64,000 nucleotides of DNA from NCBI RefSeq assembly GCF_000715075.1, contig NC_134097.1:131190997-131254996 (forward strand), given 5' to 3'. A program made the translations under genes and the position numbers. Each line of letters begins with the position of its first letter. The first letter of the stretch is position 1. The stretch comes from Nicotiana tabacum. Its lineage: Eukaryota > Streptophyta > Magnoliopsida > Solanales > Solanaceae. Below the pieces are notes generated by a model. It saw only the letters and a list, made by a program, of their open reading frames with translations, was not told where the DNA came from and searched no databases. Shown here piece after piece: positions 34,056-45,090 of the stretch.

Positions 34056-34782
34056 CAGAGCCTGCAACAATATCAGATGCAACAACTAATTTTCTCTAAG
34101 TCCCAAAACACTTTGTGGCCTATCGAAAACTCACCCGAGCCCTTGGGCTCCAAACCAAACATGCACGCAAGTCTAAAAATATCATACAAACTTTCTCGTA
34201 TGAACAAATCATCAAAATAACATCAACAACTACGAATTTAATCTCAAATTCATGAAATTCATAAGATAGTTCAAAATTACTATTTTCTCAACCAAGGGTC
34301 CGATTTATATCAAATAAACTCCGATTCTCACCAAATTTAACAGATACGACTTAAATATTATATTAAACCTGTACAGGGCTCCAAAACCAAAAAACAGGCC
34401 AAATACCATCAAGATCACACACCATTTCATTTCTAAAAGTCCTTATATTTTCCAGCAAATAATTTTCTTAAAAATTCTTTTCTTAGGCTAGGGACCTCGG
34501 AATTCGATTCCGAGCATACTCTTAAGTCCCATATTTTACTACTGACCCTCCGGAACCGTTGGAACACGGGTCCGGGTCCGTTTACCCAAAATGTTTACCG
34601 AGATCAACTAAAATCATCTTTTAAAGCCATAAATCATTATTTCTCAAATTTTTCATACAAAAGCTTTCCTGTATCGCACCCGAACTACGCATGCAAATCA
34701 AGAAGAGATAAAAGAAGGTTTTCAAGGCCTCAGAATACGAAAATGAGTTCTAAAACAAAAGATGACTTTTTGGGTCATCACA

Positions 34783-35394
34783 ACAATAGAGTGAGAGTCA
34801 GTCTTACCTACCTTGCCAACAACAATGATCTCACCTTTTTTTCCCATTTCCGAAGGAGACATTACCTCATTTAAGATCAACAAGTGAAAGGAACTGGTTC
34901 TTTCTTCCTGTCATATGCTTTGAACAGACGCTATTCATGTACTATATTTGGCTGCTCCCTTTCACTTGGACCTACAAAAGGAAATTGGGGGTTAGTCTTA
35001 GGAACCCAAACTAGTTTGGGTCCCTTTATATAGGTAAAAGGGTAAATCAAATTCTTTTTAGCCTAACTTGGCAGCCTATTTTTCCCTTGAACAAATTCTT
35101 TGTTCTTCTGAATAGCCTTTTCTTTTGCAGTATATTCACTTTTATAGTGACCAGTTTTACCACAGTATGTGCAAATATTATTCTTAGGAAGTGTGAGGTA
35201 CTTGCTTTTGGGATCCCACTTAGGTGCAGGGTTCCCAAAGCCAAGTCCTCTTTTGTTGCTACTATGGTATTCATGTATCCATGAAAGTGCATTGGAGAAC
35301 CTATTCCATTTACAGGTTCTGTCTAGAACATGCTTGACCTTGCTTAGATCCTCTTATGTGCTCATCTCTTTTGTACAACTTATCTTTCATCTTC
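34783..35394 (-). pseudogene. SIRE-type gag, zinc-knuckle part
   Basis: The minus strand reads GLGFGNPAPKWDPKSKYLTL (about 35170-35245), then the knuckle CTYCGKTGHYKSEY, in which the last Cys is Tyr (codon 35132-35134), then EKAIQKNKEFVQGKN. After a stop it passes into the start of the protease region. Cut at 34783 by Tekay-2 and at 35394 by a solo LTR. Confidence 0.8.
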
Positions 35395-38248
35395 TGTAAT
35401 GACCTGACCGGTCGTTTTGAGCTCTAGCACATCGTTCAGTGGTTTGAGGCCATAAGCAGCATCACTTTAGGTATTATGACTTGTGTGTATAGTCGGAATT
35501 TCATTTCGGGTAGTTCGGAGTTGATTTGGAAAGAGAATTCTCATTTCGGAAGCCCTAAGTTGAAAGAATTGACTAAGATTGGATTTCAGAGTCAACGACC
35601 TCGGAATCGGGATTTGAAGGTTCCAGTAGTTTCCTAAGATTATTTCGGACTTAGTCGTATGTCCTGATCGGGTTTTGGAAGACCCGGGAATATTTTGGCG
35701 CCTATTGTGGAAGTTAGCATTTTGGAAGAAATTTCATAAGTTTGGGTTGAAGTGCATTTCAGTATTATCGATGTCCGTTTGGAATTCCGAGTCTAGGAGT
35801 AGCTCCGTATGGTGATTCTGGAGTTGGGAGCGTGATCGAAAGTGAATTCGGAGGTCTGTAGCTCATTTGGAGTCATTTGGCTAAAGATAGAAATTCTAAG
35901 GTTTTTGAGAAATTTGACCAAGAGTTGACTTTTTGATATCGGGGTCGGATTCCGATTCCAGAAGTTGGAGTAGGTCTGTAATATCAAATATTACTTGTGT
36001 GCAAAATTTGAGGTCAATCGTATATGATTTGATAGGTTTCGGCATCAAATATATAAGTTTGAAATTCTAAAGTTCATAAAGCTTGGATTGGAGGTTGATG
36101 CATGGTTTTAGCATTATTTGTTATGATTTGAGGCCTCGAACAAGTCCATAATGTGTTTTGGGACTGGTAGGTATGATTGGTTGGGATCCCGGGGGCCTCG
36201 GGTGGATTCCGGGTGGTTAACGGATCGAGAATGGAATTTTTGAAAGGCTGAAGTTGCTGGTATAACCGCACCTGCGAGAGTTGGGTCGCAAGTGCGGAGC
36301 CGCAGAAGCGGCCAAAGGAGCCGAAGATGTGGTTTGGGCCAAAAGTAAAGGGGACCGCAGATGTGGTCGAGCAGCCGCAGAAGCGGTATCGCACCTGCGG
36401 CAGTTGAGTCGCACAAGCGGAAGGGAGTGCCTGGTGAGATATCCACAGAAGCGGTCCAGGGACCACAGGTGCGGAAGTGCTGGAGGCAGAATGGTTCTTT
36501 TAAAATCGGGATTTGGCCATTTTCTCTCATATTTTCTTGGCTTGGGTGATTCTTGGAGAGTTTCAAGAAGGTATTTTCATCATCAATGATAAGGTAAGCT
36601 AATACCACATATCTTGAGTTAAATATATAGATTATGTATGGATTTTAGCATGTAAATTTGTAGAACACTTGGGGTTTGAGGGAAAACCTAGAAAATTGAT
36701 ATTCTTGGAATTTGACCACGATTTTGGGTATGAAATTGAGAGTAAATTATATATTTGAGATCGTGAGGCTATGTGTAAACTTTATCTTCAAAAAAATTCG
36801 AAATCTGGGCATGTGGGCCCGAGGCAATTTTGTCAAATTTTCGACCTTGGTTAGGGATTGTTATAAATTGGATTGTAATGAGTGATTTAACACATATTAA
36901 TGGATTCGCATAATTATTAGCTAGTTTTGGAGAATTGTGCATCGATTCGAGTCTTCGAAAGAGCGTGAAATGCCGGTTATCAATCTTCGGAGCGAGGTGA
37001 GTCTCCTTTCTGACCTTATAAGAGGGAATTGTCCCCATAGGTGAGTTAATTGGTTATGTGCTCCTATTTGTAGGGGATACGTACGCACGAGGTGACGAGA
37101 GTCCGTGCGTAGCTACTATTATGCTATTGTCCGGGTAGTCTAGGACCCAAAAGCATGCTGTACTTGGAAATATTTGTAACCCTATCGACGGTTTGAATTA
37201 CTTAAATCACATCGTATTAGTAAGTGAATTTCTAAAAGATTGAGCTTCATTTTCTTAAATTGTAAAAAGAGAATTGGATTTTCCTTAGATAGTCATTCCC
37301 TAATGAAGTCTTGATTAATTGTTTGAATATATGATTCTAGGTGTACCTGCGTCGCATGTATGATTCACAAGCATGGTGTTTGTTTATTTTATGTTGGCCG
37401 CATTGCATGAATGATTCATGAGTGGAGTAATAGATGTATCTATGGTCCGCGCCATTCGACACTCGGCAGTGCACATTTTACATTTATGTTGGATCGGGCC
37501 GTACGACCTCGACATGCTATGTACATGCTTGTATTGTTACTTGGGATTTACAAATGTTCTCATTTGCCTTTCCTAGCCGGAGATAAATTGATAAAGATAA
37601 TGAAAAGTAAATTCTTTGGAAATTCATTATTATTTGGGAAGTTGTTTACCTGCTATCTGGCTTTATGAATTATAATTTTTGTTTTAATAAAATTTCATGA
37701 TCTCCTCACATTTTTACTAGTAAGTGTCGAAGTCGACCTCTCGTCTCTACTTCTTCGAGATTAGACGAGATACTCATTGTGTACACGATGTTTTTGTACT
37801 CATACTATACTTGCCGTGCATTTTTGTTGCACAAGTTCATATGTGGCTAGTGGCTTAGTGGCATAGCAGCATGGTTAATATGAAGACTTAGATGAGTTGC
37901 ATTTATCGAGACGTCCGTAGCCAGCAGAGTCTCCTTCAGAGTATTGTACTGTATTTTCATTTCTGTCCACTTATATTCCGGACAGTTACTGTATTTTATT
38001 TCATTCCCTAAAAATTGCTCATGTACTTGTGACACCGGGTTCTGGGATGATCACGAGATTTTTCAGTAGTTAAATTTTGTAAAGACACCCTCTTTTATCC
38101 AGTGGAGTTTATTATTTATTATTTATTTGTTTAAAGGATATGATTTCAAAATAATTTAAAATTAGAGATTGCTAGTGAATTGTAGTTGGCTTTCCTGACA
38201 GAGGTGTCCGGTGCCATCACGACCCTCAGTGGAATTTGGGTCGTGACA
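35395..38248 (+). repeat. Solo Tekay-type LTR
   Basis: 2854 bp from TGTAATGACC to GGGTCGTGACA. No internal region adjoins, and SIRE gag continues on both sides, so it is a solo LTR left by recombination between the two LTRs. The flanking 5-mers are TCTTC (35390-35394) and TTTTC (38249-38253), a target duplication with one change. No gene is seen; the short frames at 36114-36608 are shadows of the word cluster. Confidence 0.92.
36264..36480. repeat. Cluster of CCGCAGAAGCGG-type words in the solo LTR
   Basis: Words CGCACCTGCGG, GCCGCAGAAGCGG, GTCGCAAGTGCGG and GACCGCAGATGTGG repeat every 15-30 bases. The cluster is 0.87-1.09 kb from the LTR start and is followed by AAAATCGGGATTTGG, which also follows the cluster of Tekay-2 (33745-33765, minus). 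Confidence 0.88.
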
Positions 38249-38253
38249 TTTTC

Positions 38254-38569
38254 CCTACATTTTCTTATAAAGTGAGTTATGTGTGATTAGATGTCTTTTT
38301 ACCTGTTCCTAATTTAAATTTCAGATTTTCAAATCTAAATTCTAGGATAGTTGTGTCAAGTTCATGAACTTGGTTCTTCAACACAACATTTTCACTTTCA
38401 GTTTCACTAGCCTTATGTTCCTGGTTTTTGCACTTAGCTTTTAAAGCTACACACTCTTTTGACAGTTGTTCCTTTTCAATGTTTACACCGTTAGATTCAT
38501 CCATTAGCTCGATGAGCAACTTTGATAACCTTTTCTTATACAAAAAATTAATCTTGTCTTTGAGATAAA
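38254..38569 (-). pseudogene. SIRE-type gag, coiled-coil part
   Basis: The 88-residue frame 38277-38543 reads ELMDESNGVNIEKEQLSKEC...NVVLKNQVHELDTTILEFRFENLKFKLGTGK, with heptad spacing typical of the coiled-coil segment before the zinc knuckle in SIRE-type gag. It joins 35394 once the solo LTR is removed. Athila-1 truncates it at 38570. Confidence 0.82.
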
Positions 38570-38779
38570 TGATAAGTGGGGATTTTGACTACTTATTAGC
38601 GCCTTTTAGCTTTCATTTTAGTCCAAAAGAATTTAATTATGTTCCCAAAAACTGATGAAATATTCTTAATGAAGGAATATTGGAAAATGATCCCCCAAGA
38701 TGAAATCCAACTCAAAAAGGAGCGATCTGAACTCGAAGAAAAAAACAGGCACATAAGCTCAACGTGCAGACCGTAGATT

Positions 38780-39050
38780 GTGAAGAAACTCAAAGCAGAG
38801 ACATGTGCAAAGTGCGGTCTGCACAGCCGCAGAAACTGGGCAAGAGCAAAACTTCAGAGAATATGCATCTCAAGTTCAACAAAAGTGCGGACCACACAAT
38901 TATTGTGTAGCCGCAGAAGAATAGCTACGCGGTCGTAATCACAATTGTGCGGTCCACAGAAGACCAATGTGCGACCGCACTCAGAAATGTGCGGACCGTA
39001 GAAAAACAGAAGTGCGGACCACACATGGAATTGTGCAGTCGCAGAACCTC
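38780..39050. repeat. GTGCGGACCGCAC-type word cluster, Athila-1 LTR
   Basis: About ten words such as AAGTGCGGTCTGCACAGCCGC, GTGCGGACCACAC and ATGTGCGACCGCACTC, with spacing of 15-35 bases. It ends 35 bases before the TATA box. Confidence 0.85.
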
Positions 39051-39084
39051 CGAAGGGCATTTTTGTCCAAAAATTCCAAGTTTG

Positions 39085-39092
39085 TATAAATA
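39085..39092 (+). promoter_or_regulatory. TATA box of the Athila-1 LTR
   Basis: TATAAATA in GTTTGTATAAATAGAAG, 516 bases into the LTR and directly after the word cluster. The LTR at 59280 has the same arrangement. Confidence 0.8.
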
Positions 39093-40004
39093 GAAGAGGT
39101 TCACTTTTTTGGGTCAAGTTTTGACATCAACAGCCACAGTAGACGGTTTTCTTTACTCTCTTTAGTAGTTTGTGCTATTTTGAGCTTTTTGAATATAGAT
39201 TTCATCATTTTAATTAACAATATGGGTTTAATTATCATTTCTTCTTCTATTTCATCTAACTTAAGCATGAGTAGCTAGATTTTTACTAGGGTTATGACCC
39301 AACCCTAGAGTGTAATCTTAATGGGTGTTTGATTTATTGTTTGTTTATGGTTGTGTTTTTATTATTTAGCCTTGTTCTTGCTTTTAATTTTAGAATCAGT
39401 GGTTGCAAATATTAGTCATGCCTATTTGACCAGGCCTCTACTTGAGAAAGAGAGACTTAGTCTAGGAAAACTTGGCTAACAAGAAATTAGGTAAATCAAG
39501 AGATTGATAGTCTCAATTAAAGGGTTGAACCTAGAGATAGTAAAACTCAACTTGCGCTTTGTATCAACCTTTTTGTTCAACACCCATTTGGACTTGAGAA
39601 AGCCAAATTGGGCAAAATCACTCTCTGATCGAGAGGTATTGAGTGGATACTCAAGTGCTGATAGCTATAATACACCCCGACCAATAAAACAAGATTTAAA
39701 GTTTACAACCCGTTAGGCAAACACCTAGTTGAAGGTCAAAGCCCTAGGCCTTTTATATCATTTGAAAAACAACAACAGAAACAATTTCTTAGTTTCAATT
39801 CTTAATTTTGCAATCTTAGATTAAAATAACACCAATTTGTGGAAGTGTAAATTGAGATAGTTCATACTCATACACTGCAATCTATACTCATATTCCCACG
39901 TATACCTCCCTATGGAATTTAACCCCAACTCTTTGTTGGGTATTACTATGCAATCTCGTTTCATAATCTTGAATTGAGGTGTGAACTTGGACGAGATCAA
40001 TTTT

Positions 40005-40022
40005 TGGTGCCGTTGTCGGGGA
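40005..40022 (+). other. Primer binding site, Asp-tRNA type (Athila-1)
   Basis: TGGTGCCGTTGTCGGGGA, five bases after the LTR end; this is the tRNA-Asp complement typical of Athila with one or two changes. Confidence 0.88.
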
Positions 40023-40120
40023 GCTAAAAATGGATTTAGCTATATATTTGGTTTTGTGTGTGAATTCTCTTCTTTTCCTTCTGTGTTACTGATTTTTGTG
40101 AATCAATTGTAGGTGCAACA

Positions 40121-41900
40121 ATGCCCATCAACAATAATCAACTTGGAAACATGCCTTTGGGGGGGAATGTGGTCGTGGAAGATGACCAAGTTGAAGAGGT
40201 TCCTCTTGAACCTCAAGCAAATAGAAGAGGCCGACCGCCTCAAGATAATGTTCCAGTCCCCCCCACCTCCACCAAGAGCAGCTCCACACCAGGTGTTGTC
40301 GAATGAAGGGTATGAAAGTGCCATAGTCCCGCCCTGCATTAGGGCGGACAACTTTCAAATCACGAATGTAATGCTCACATTGCTTGAACAACGAGGATTC
40401 TTCACCGGGGCTCCGAGTCAAAATGCATACACACACTTGAAGGGGTTTGTGGACACTTTTTGGGGGAGTAAACAGACAAACGTCTTCGAGGATGCTTTAA
40501 GGTTAAGGCTATTTCCTTTCTCTCTATAAGGGAAATCCCTTGATTGGTTAGAGAGATTGCCAAACCATTCCATCCATACATGGGATGAGTTGGCGGAGAA
40601 ATTTATTTCCAAGTTCTTTTATCTCAAGCATATGGCTACTCTTAAAGACGAGAATCTAGCATTCAAACAAGAGCGCAATGAGTTGTTGCTTGAAATGTGG
40701 GAGAGGTACCGAACAATCGTCAAAGAGTGCCCCAGTAATGACATGATGAAGGCTATGATTCAACAAACTTTCTATCAAGGGATCAATACTACCAATCAAT
40801 GCGTGGTCAATTAACTTGCCAGTGGAAATTTCATGACAACGCCGTATGCAGAAGCTTGTAAGATTTTAGATGAAATGCTAGATACTTTATCGACATGGAA
40901 AAGTAGGTCAAATGTTCCTCAAGGTGACCCAAATGTGATTCACCTACATAAAGAATTTCATGATCATGGACAAGCCATTGCCAAGTTGGCCACCATAATG
41001 AATCAATTAGCCAAGGCTCAACTTCAACAAGTGCAAAGCCTTAAGCAAGTCAATGCCATGGAGGGTGTGAGTATGATGGTGAACAAAAGAAGGCCCAAGG
41101 GTCAACAAGTGCAAAACCGTGTGGAGAATTATGTGCAAGGAGATAGTGGGTTTGATCAATATGAATCTTACAATGAACAAGAGGAAGAAGTACAATATGT
41201 GAAAAACTTTCAAGGGCAAAGAAACAACTTTAAAGTTCCAAATCAACAACAATGGCGACCTCAAGGTAATCAAGGTAATTGGAGTGGTGGCAACAATCAA
41301 GGGAATTGGAATAATAACAACAATCAAGGAAGTTGGAGTGGTGGAAATAACCAAGGCAATTGAGTGGCAATAACCAAGGATATTGGGGAGGTAATAATCA
41401 AGGGGGGTGGAACAATAATCAAGGCAATCAAGGGCCGGGTTTTCAAAGGCCCCCAATGTATCAATAACCGAGCAACCCACCTTCTTATCCTTCCCATGGT
41501 CCAAGTTCTTCCAATAATGAGATGGGACAAATTAAGAATATGTTCTAACAAATGATGGAGAAGAATGCTGACTCCGATGCCCAACTAGCCTCACACAATA
41601 CATCAATTCGCAACTTAGAAGTTCAAATGGGGCAAATCTCTCAAGCTCTAAACACTCATCCTAAGGGGGCACTACCAAGTGACACGATGGTGAACCCAAA
41701 GGGTGGGAACAACACGGGACATGCCATGGTCATTACTACAAGGAGTGAAAAGGTGGGGATGCACCCACCTCAAGTCAAAGGAAACTTGTGGATGATGAGC
41801 AAGTGGTACAAGAAGATGAGACCCCAAACAATATGGTGCAACCAAATGATGAAATGCGGATTGATATTGATGACAATGTGGAAGAGACTCAAGAGTAAGT
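40121..41900 (+). pseudogene. Athila-1 gag
   Basis: Start ATG at 40121 (MPINNNQLGN), after an acceptor-like CAATTGTAG. The frame shifts at about 40260-40300 and resumes as NEGYESAIVPPCIRADNFQITNVML, then stops once before GKSLDWLERLPNHSIHTWDELAEKF, the conserved retrotransposon gag core, and again after NQCVVN. A further frame (40833-41363) carries LDTLSTWKSRSNVPQGDPNV and a Gln/Gly/Asn-rich tail (GNWSGGNNQGNWNNNN). Later pieces run to about 41900. At least four breaks. Confidence 0.88.
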
Positions 41901-42857
41901 GAACCCATCTAGGGACCACATTGTTGATATGCCGAAACCGGTAGTGCAAAAGGCTAAGGCACCAATTTCTAGGCCTCTTAGTCCATACCCTCAAAGGCTT
42001 GCCAAGAAAAATGGCGAGAACCAATTCACAAAGTTCATTGACATGATGAAGAGTAAAAAGTTGAAGCTTTGAACAAATGCCCGGTTATCCAAAGTTTTAT
42101 AAATGATTTAGTGACAAAGAAGCGGTTGATGAATAGAATTGTGAAACTATAAAAGTGACTCATCAAGCGAGTGCAATTGTGCATTCAATGGCTCCCAAAT
42201 TGGAAGATCCCGGTACTTTCACAATCCCTTGAACCATTGGAAGTGTTGAGTTTGCTAAAGCTCTTTGTGATCTTGGGGAAAGTATCAATTTGATGCCCTA
42301 TTCTATTTTCAAGACTTTGGGAATTGGAAAACCAAGATCCACATTTATGAGATTACGAATGGCCAATCATACCATGAGGAGTCCATTGGTAGTGATTAAG
42401 GATGTATTGGTTCGTGTTGATAAATTCATTCTTCCGGCGGATTTTGTCATTCTTGATTGTGAGATTGACTATGAGATACCGATTATTCTTGGGAGACCTT
42501 TCCTTTCTACGGGAAAGGCTCTAGTTGATGTTGAAGCCGGAGAAGTTACCTTCCGGGTTGATGATGAAAAAGTGGTTTTCTATGTGTAAGTCTATGAGGC
42601 AAACCAATAACAATGAGGTGCCCTCTTTGGTGGACTTGGTGACCGATGTGATTGTGATGAATGTTGATGATACATTAAAGGCTGTTTTGCTCAACTTTGA
42701 TGATGAAGAGATGGAGGGCTTCGTGGAATGTGTGAACTCTTTGCAAGGAATGGGGTTTTACACTTATGAGCCCCACAAATTGTCCTTGGATCTTAAAAAT
42801 AGAACAACTTCTCCAACAAGGCCTTCAATTGAGGAGCCTCCCATCTTGGAGTTGAAG
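41901..42857 (+). pseudogene. Athila-1 protease and linker to RT
   Basis: Pieces of the gag-protease linker lead to the protease active site, read as LCDLGESINLMPYS near 42270-42300. Athila-2 has DLGAS here, so the Ala after Gly is now Glu. The clean part is 42290-42589 with ADFVILDCEIDYEIPIILGRPF. The following frame (42525-42857) holds DDTLKAVLLNFDDEE and the acidic linker, and breaks off at LELK where Tekay-3 is inserted. Confidence 0.85.
42853..42857. repeat. Tekay-3 target site duplication, left
   Basis: TGAAG, identical to 53442-53446. Confidence 0.93.
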
Positions 42858-43203
42858 TGTAATGACCCAGCTGGTCGTTTTGAGAATTTACGCCCCGATC
42901 CCTTATTAACTACTTCCCCCGGGTCTATTTCTGCTATTGTGATTTGCCGGGATAGTTAATCTTGAGTTTTGGAGAGTTTTGGGACACTTAATCCCTAAAT
43001 GAAAGTTTAAGTCATAAAAATTGGACCATAGTTGGAGCAGTGTGAAAACGGGTCAAGAATGGAATTCCATCGATTTTGTTAGCTCCGTTGGGTGATTTCA
43101 GTCTTAGGGGCGTGTCCGGATTGAGAGCTCGGTAGAAGGCAAAATTTGGAGAGATTTTCGAAGAAAGTTTGTCGCTCACATTTAACTTATACCTATTTTT
43201 TTA

Positions 43204-44168
43204 AGGGAAAATGCATAAGTACCCCCCTGACGTATACTTGGATTTTCAACTACACACTTTTTCTTTGCGGGAATCCTATTACCCCTCTAAACTTATTTTA
43301 AATGTAATTATTTGCACCCTTAACGCTGACAACCAAACTCTTGGCAAATGGTGACCTACATGCGCCCCCACATGTATTTTTAATACTTTTTTATTCTTTC
43401 TATCCTTTTTTCTTATTTCTTATTATTCTCATTTTTTTTTGGTTATTTCATTCTCTTTCTTTTTATTTTGGTCACCGGCGGCATAAAATGGTGGTCGTCG
43501 GAATTTCACAAACACCATTTTTTCCAGCGAATTTTTTTTTCCGGCGACAGATTTTTATCCCGATCTAAGTGTGTTTTGTTTTATATATATATAAATTTTT
43601 CTTGAAAGTGTAATTTATGTGTGGGAGGAAGAGCAAAAGAAATAAAAATGAATATAAGCTGAGAAAACTTTTTCCAGTTAAAATTTCAATACATCGTATT
43701 TTTTCCGGCGCGGGAAGAATTTTCGATAATGAATTTTTTCCCCCAAATTTGAGTGTATTTTATTTTGCTTATGAATAGATCTTTTTGAGAGTTTAATTTG
43801 TGTATGAAAAGAAAAAAATAGAAGAAAAACGGTTAGACAGAGTCACCGGTGAATGAATATCCGTCAGAATTAGACAAGAAACGAAAAAAAAGTAAAAGAA
43901 AAATGACAAAGAAAAAGGAAAAGGAAAAGGAAAAGGAAAAGGAAAAAAAAAGTAAGAAGAAATGGTAAAAAAAAATCAGAAAATTGTTTTTTCTTGCTTC
44001 TCACTCTCCTTTGGGAGAGTGAAATACACACACTCTGCCACGTCAGCATTAAGAGTGCAAATAATTCCATTTAAAATAAGTTTAGGGGGGTAACAGGATT
44101 CCAGCAAAGAAAAAGTGTATAGTTGGAAATTCAGGTATAGGTCAGGGGGGTACTTATGAATTTTCCCT
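43204..44168. mobile_element. 965 bp non-autonomous transposon with long inverted repeats
   Basis: The terminal inverted repeats are about 130 bp long (AGGGAAAATGCATAAGTACC at the left, the complement of CCCTGACCTATACC... at the right) and around 85-90% alike by eye. TTA flanks both sides (43201-43203 and 44169-44171), a 3 bp target duplication as in PIF/Harbinger-type elements. The homologous place in the 3' LTR (about 51868) is empty. There is no transposase; the frame 43341-43568 is a low-complexity hydrophobic artefact. The family assignment is uncertain, the mobility is not. Confidence 0.85.
43905..43952. repeat. (AAAAGG)n microsatellite
   Basis: About six hexamers inside the inverted-repeat transposon, within a longer purine-rich stretch. 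Confidence 0.9.
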
Positions 44169-44839
44169 TTATTATATCCCATTAATCTAAACATGAATTC
44201 ATCATCTAATTTCGGATTTGGGGAGAAAATTTGGGAAAATTTGAGAAAAGTTCTTAGGCTTAATTTTGGGATTTTGATCGAGATTTTGGTATTGAATTTG
44301 AGTGAATTTGGTATGGTTATACCCGTGAGTGATGGGTGTTCATAATTTGTGACTTTATATTTTCTTGCCTTAGCTTCGATTTCATTAGCTAAATTAGTTA
44401 TTTGTAGTTTTATTACGTTTTTATATTGATTTAATTAGATTTGGGCCACTCGGAGTTGGATACTCGTGGCAAGAACGTGATTTCGGATTGATTTGAGCTT
44501 GGTTTGAGGTAAGTGACTTGCCTAACCTTGTGTAGGGGAACTCCCCTAAGGATTTTGGTACTGTTATTATATGAATGTTGTGTACGTAAGGTGACGAGTG
44601 CATACATGTTCTAATTGTTGGAAAACCCCATTTTCACCGAGTAAATGTCTATGCTTTCCTTTAATCGAGCAATACTAGTATGTGAAACCTCCTGTTTAGC
44701 TTAGGAAAGCATGCCTATGTGACTTAACTGTCTTATCTGCTTTAACTGCTTACTTGGATTCTATGTAGCATGTTTAGAGTAGAATTTCCTATTTTTTTAT
44801 GAGAACTTGAATAGAACGGTAGATTTCTTTCTTGAGACT

Positions 44840-45090
44840 ATTGCGTGTTTACTTTGGGACTACGGAATGGTATTCTGGGAGATCTTCTCCCCCTCCCCCC
44901 CCTTGCCTGTTTACTTTGGGACTATGGATCGGTATTTCGGGAGATCCCCCTACACATTTATATTTGGGACTACGGGACGTTATCCTAGGAGATCCCCCTG
45001 CACATTTACGATTTGGACTACGGGACGGTATCCAGGGAGATCTTCTGTACATTTATATTGGGACTATGGGATGATATCCTGGGATATCCC
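44840..45090 (+). repeat. Tandem array in the Tekay-3 5' LTR
   Basis: About five units of 50-57 bases with TTTGGGACTACGGGACGGTAT and GGGAGATCCCCCTGCACATTTA. It matches 52585-52820 in the 3' LTR. In-frame readings give false Trp/Gly/Tyr-rich proteins. Confidence 0.9.

Larger units (their letters stand above)
31398..34782 (-). mobile_element. Tekay-2: partial chromovirus (5' LTR and gag start)
   Basis: LTR 31767-34782, a primer site and the beginning of gag, all minus strand. The rest is displaced by the Ogre LTR that ends at 31397. The outer LTR end meets SIRE gag at 34783. It is therefore younger than the SIRE copy and older than the Ogre insertion. Confidence 0.87.
31767..34782 (-). repeat. 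Tekay-2 5' LTR
   Basis: 3016 bp. The minus strand starts TGTGATGACCCAAAAAGTCATC and ends GGGTCGTGACA. It contains a tandem array at 32530-32745 and a dense cluster of TCGCAATTGCGA words at 33778-34055. No gene is seen. Confidence 0.9.
38570..39999 (+). repeat. Athila-1 5' LTR
   Basis: 1430 bp, TGATAAGTGGGG to GAGATCA. It contains a cluster of GTGCGGACC words (38780-39050), a TATA box and a long leader. Layout parallels the LTR at 59280-60783, but the sequence is diverged, mainly in the first 250 bases. No gene is seen. Confidence 0.9.

Noticed and set aside
36074..36608. Several overlapping ORFs on both strands in the solo LTR
   Set aside because: The CG-rich word cluster has few stop codons, which opens all frames; no conserved protein is visible.
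41007..41584. Long minus-strand ORFs opposite Athila-1 gag
   Set aside because: They are antisense shadows of the Asn/Gly/Gln-rich gag tail; the same occurs at 61859-62355 in Athila-2.
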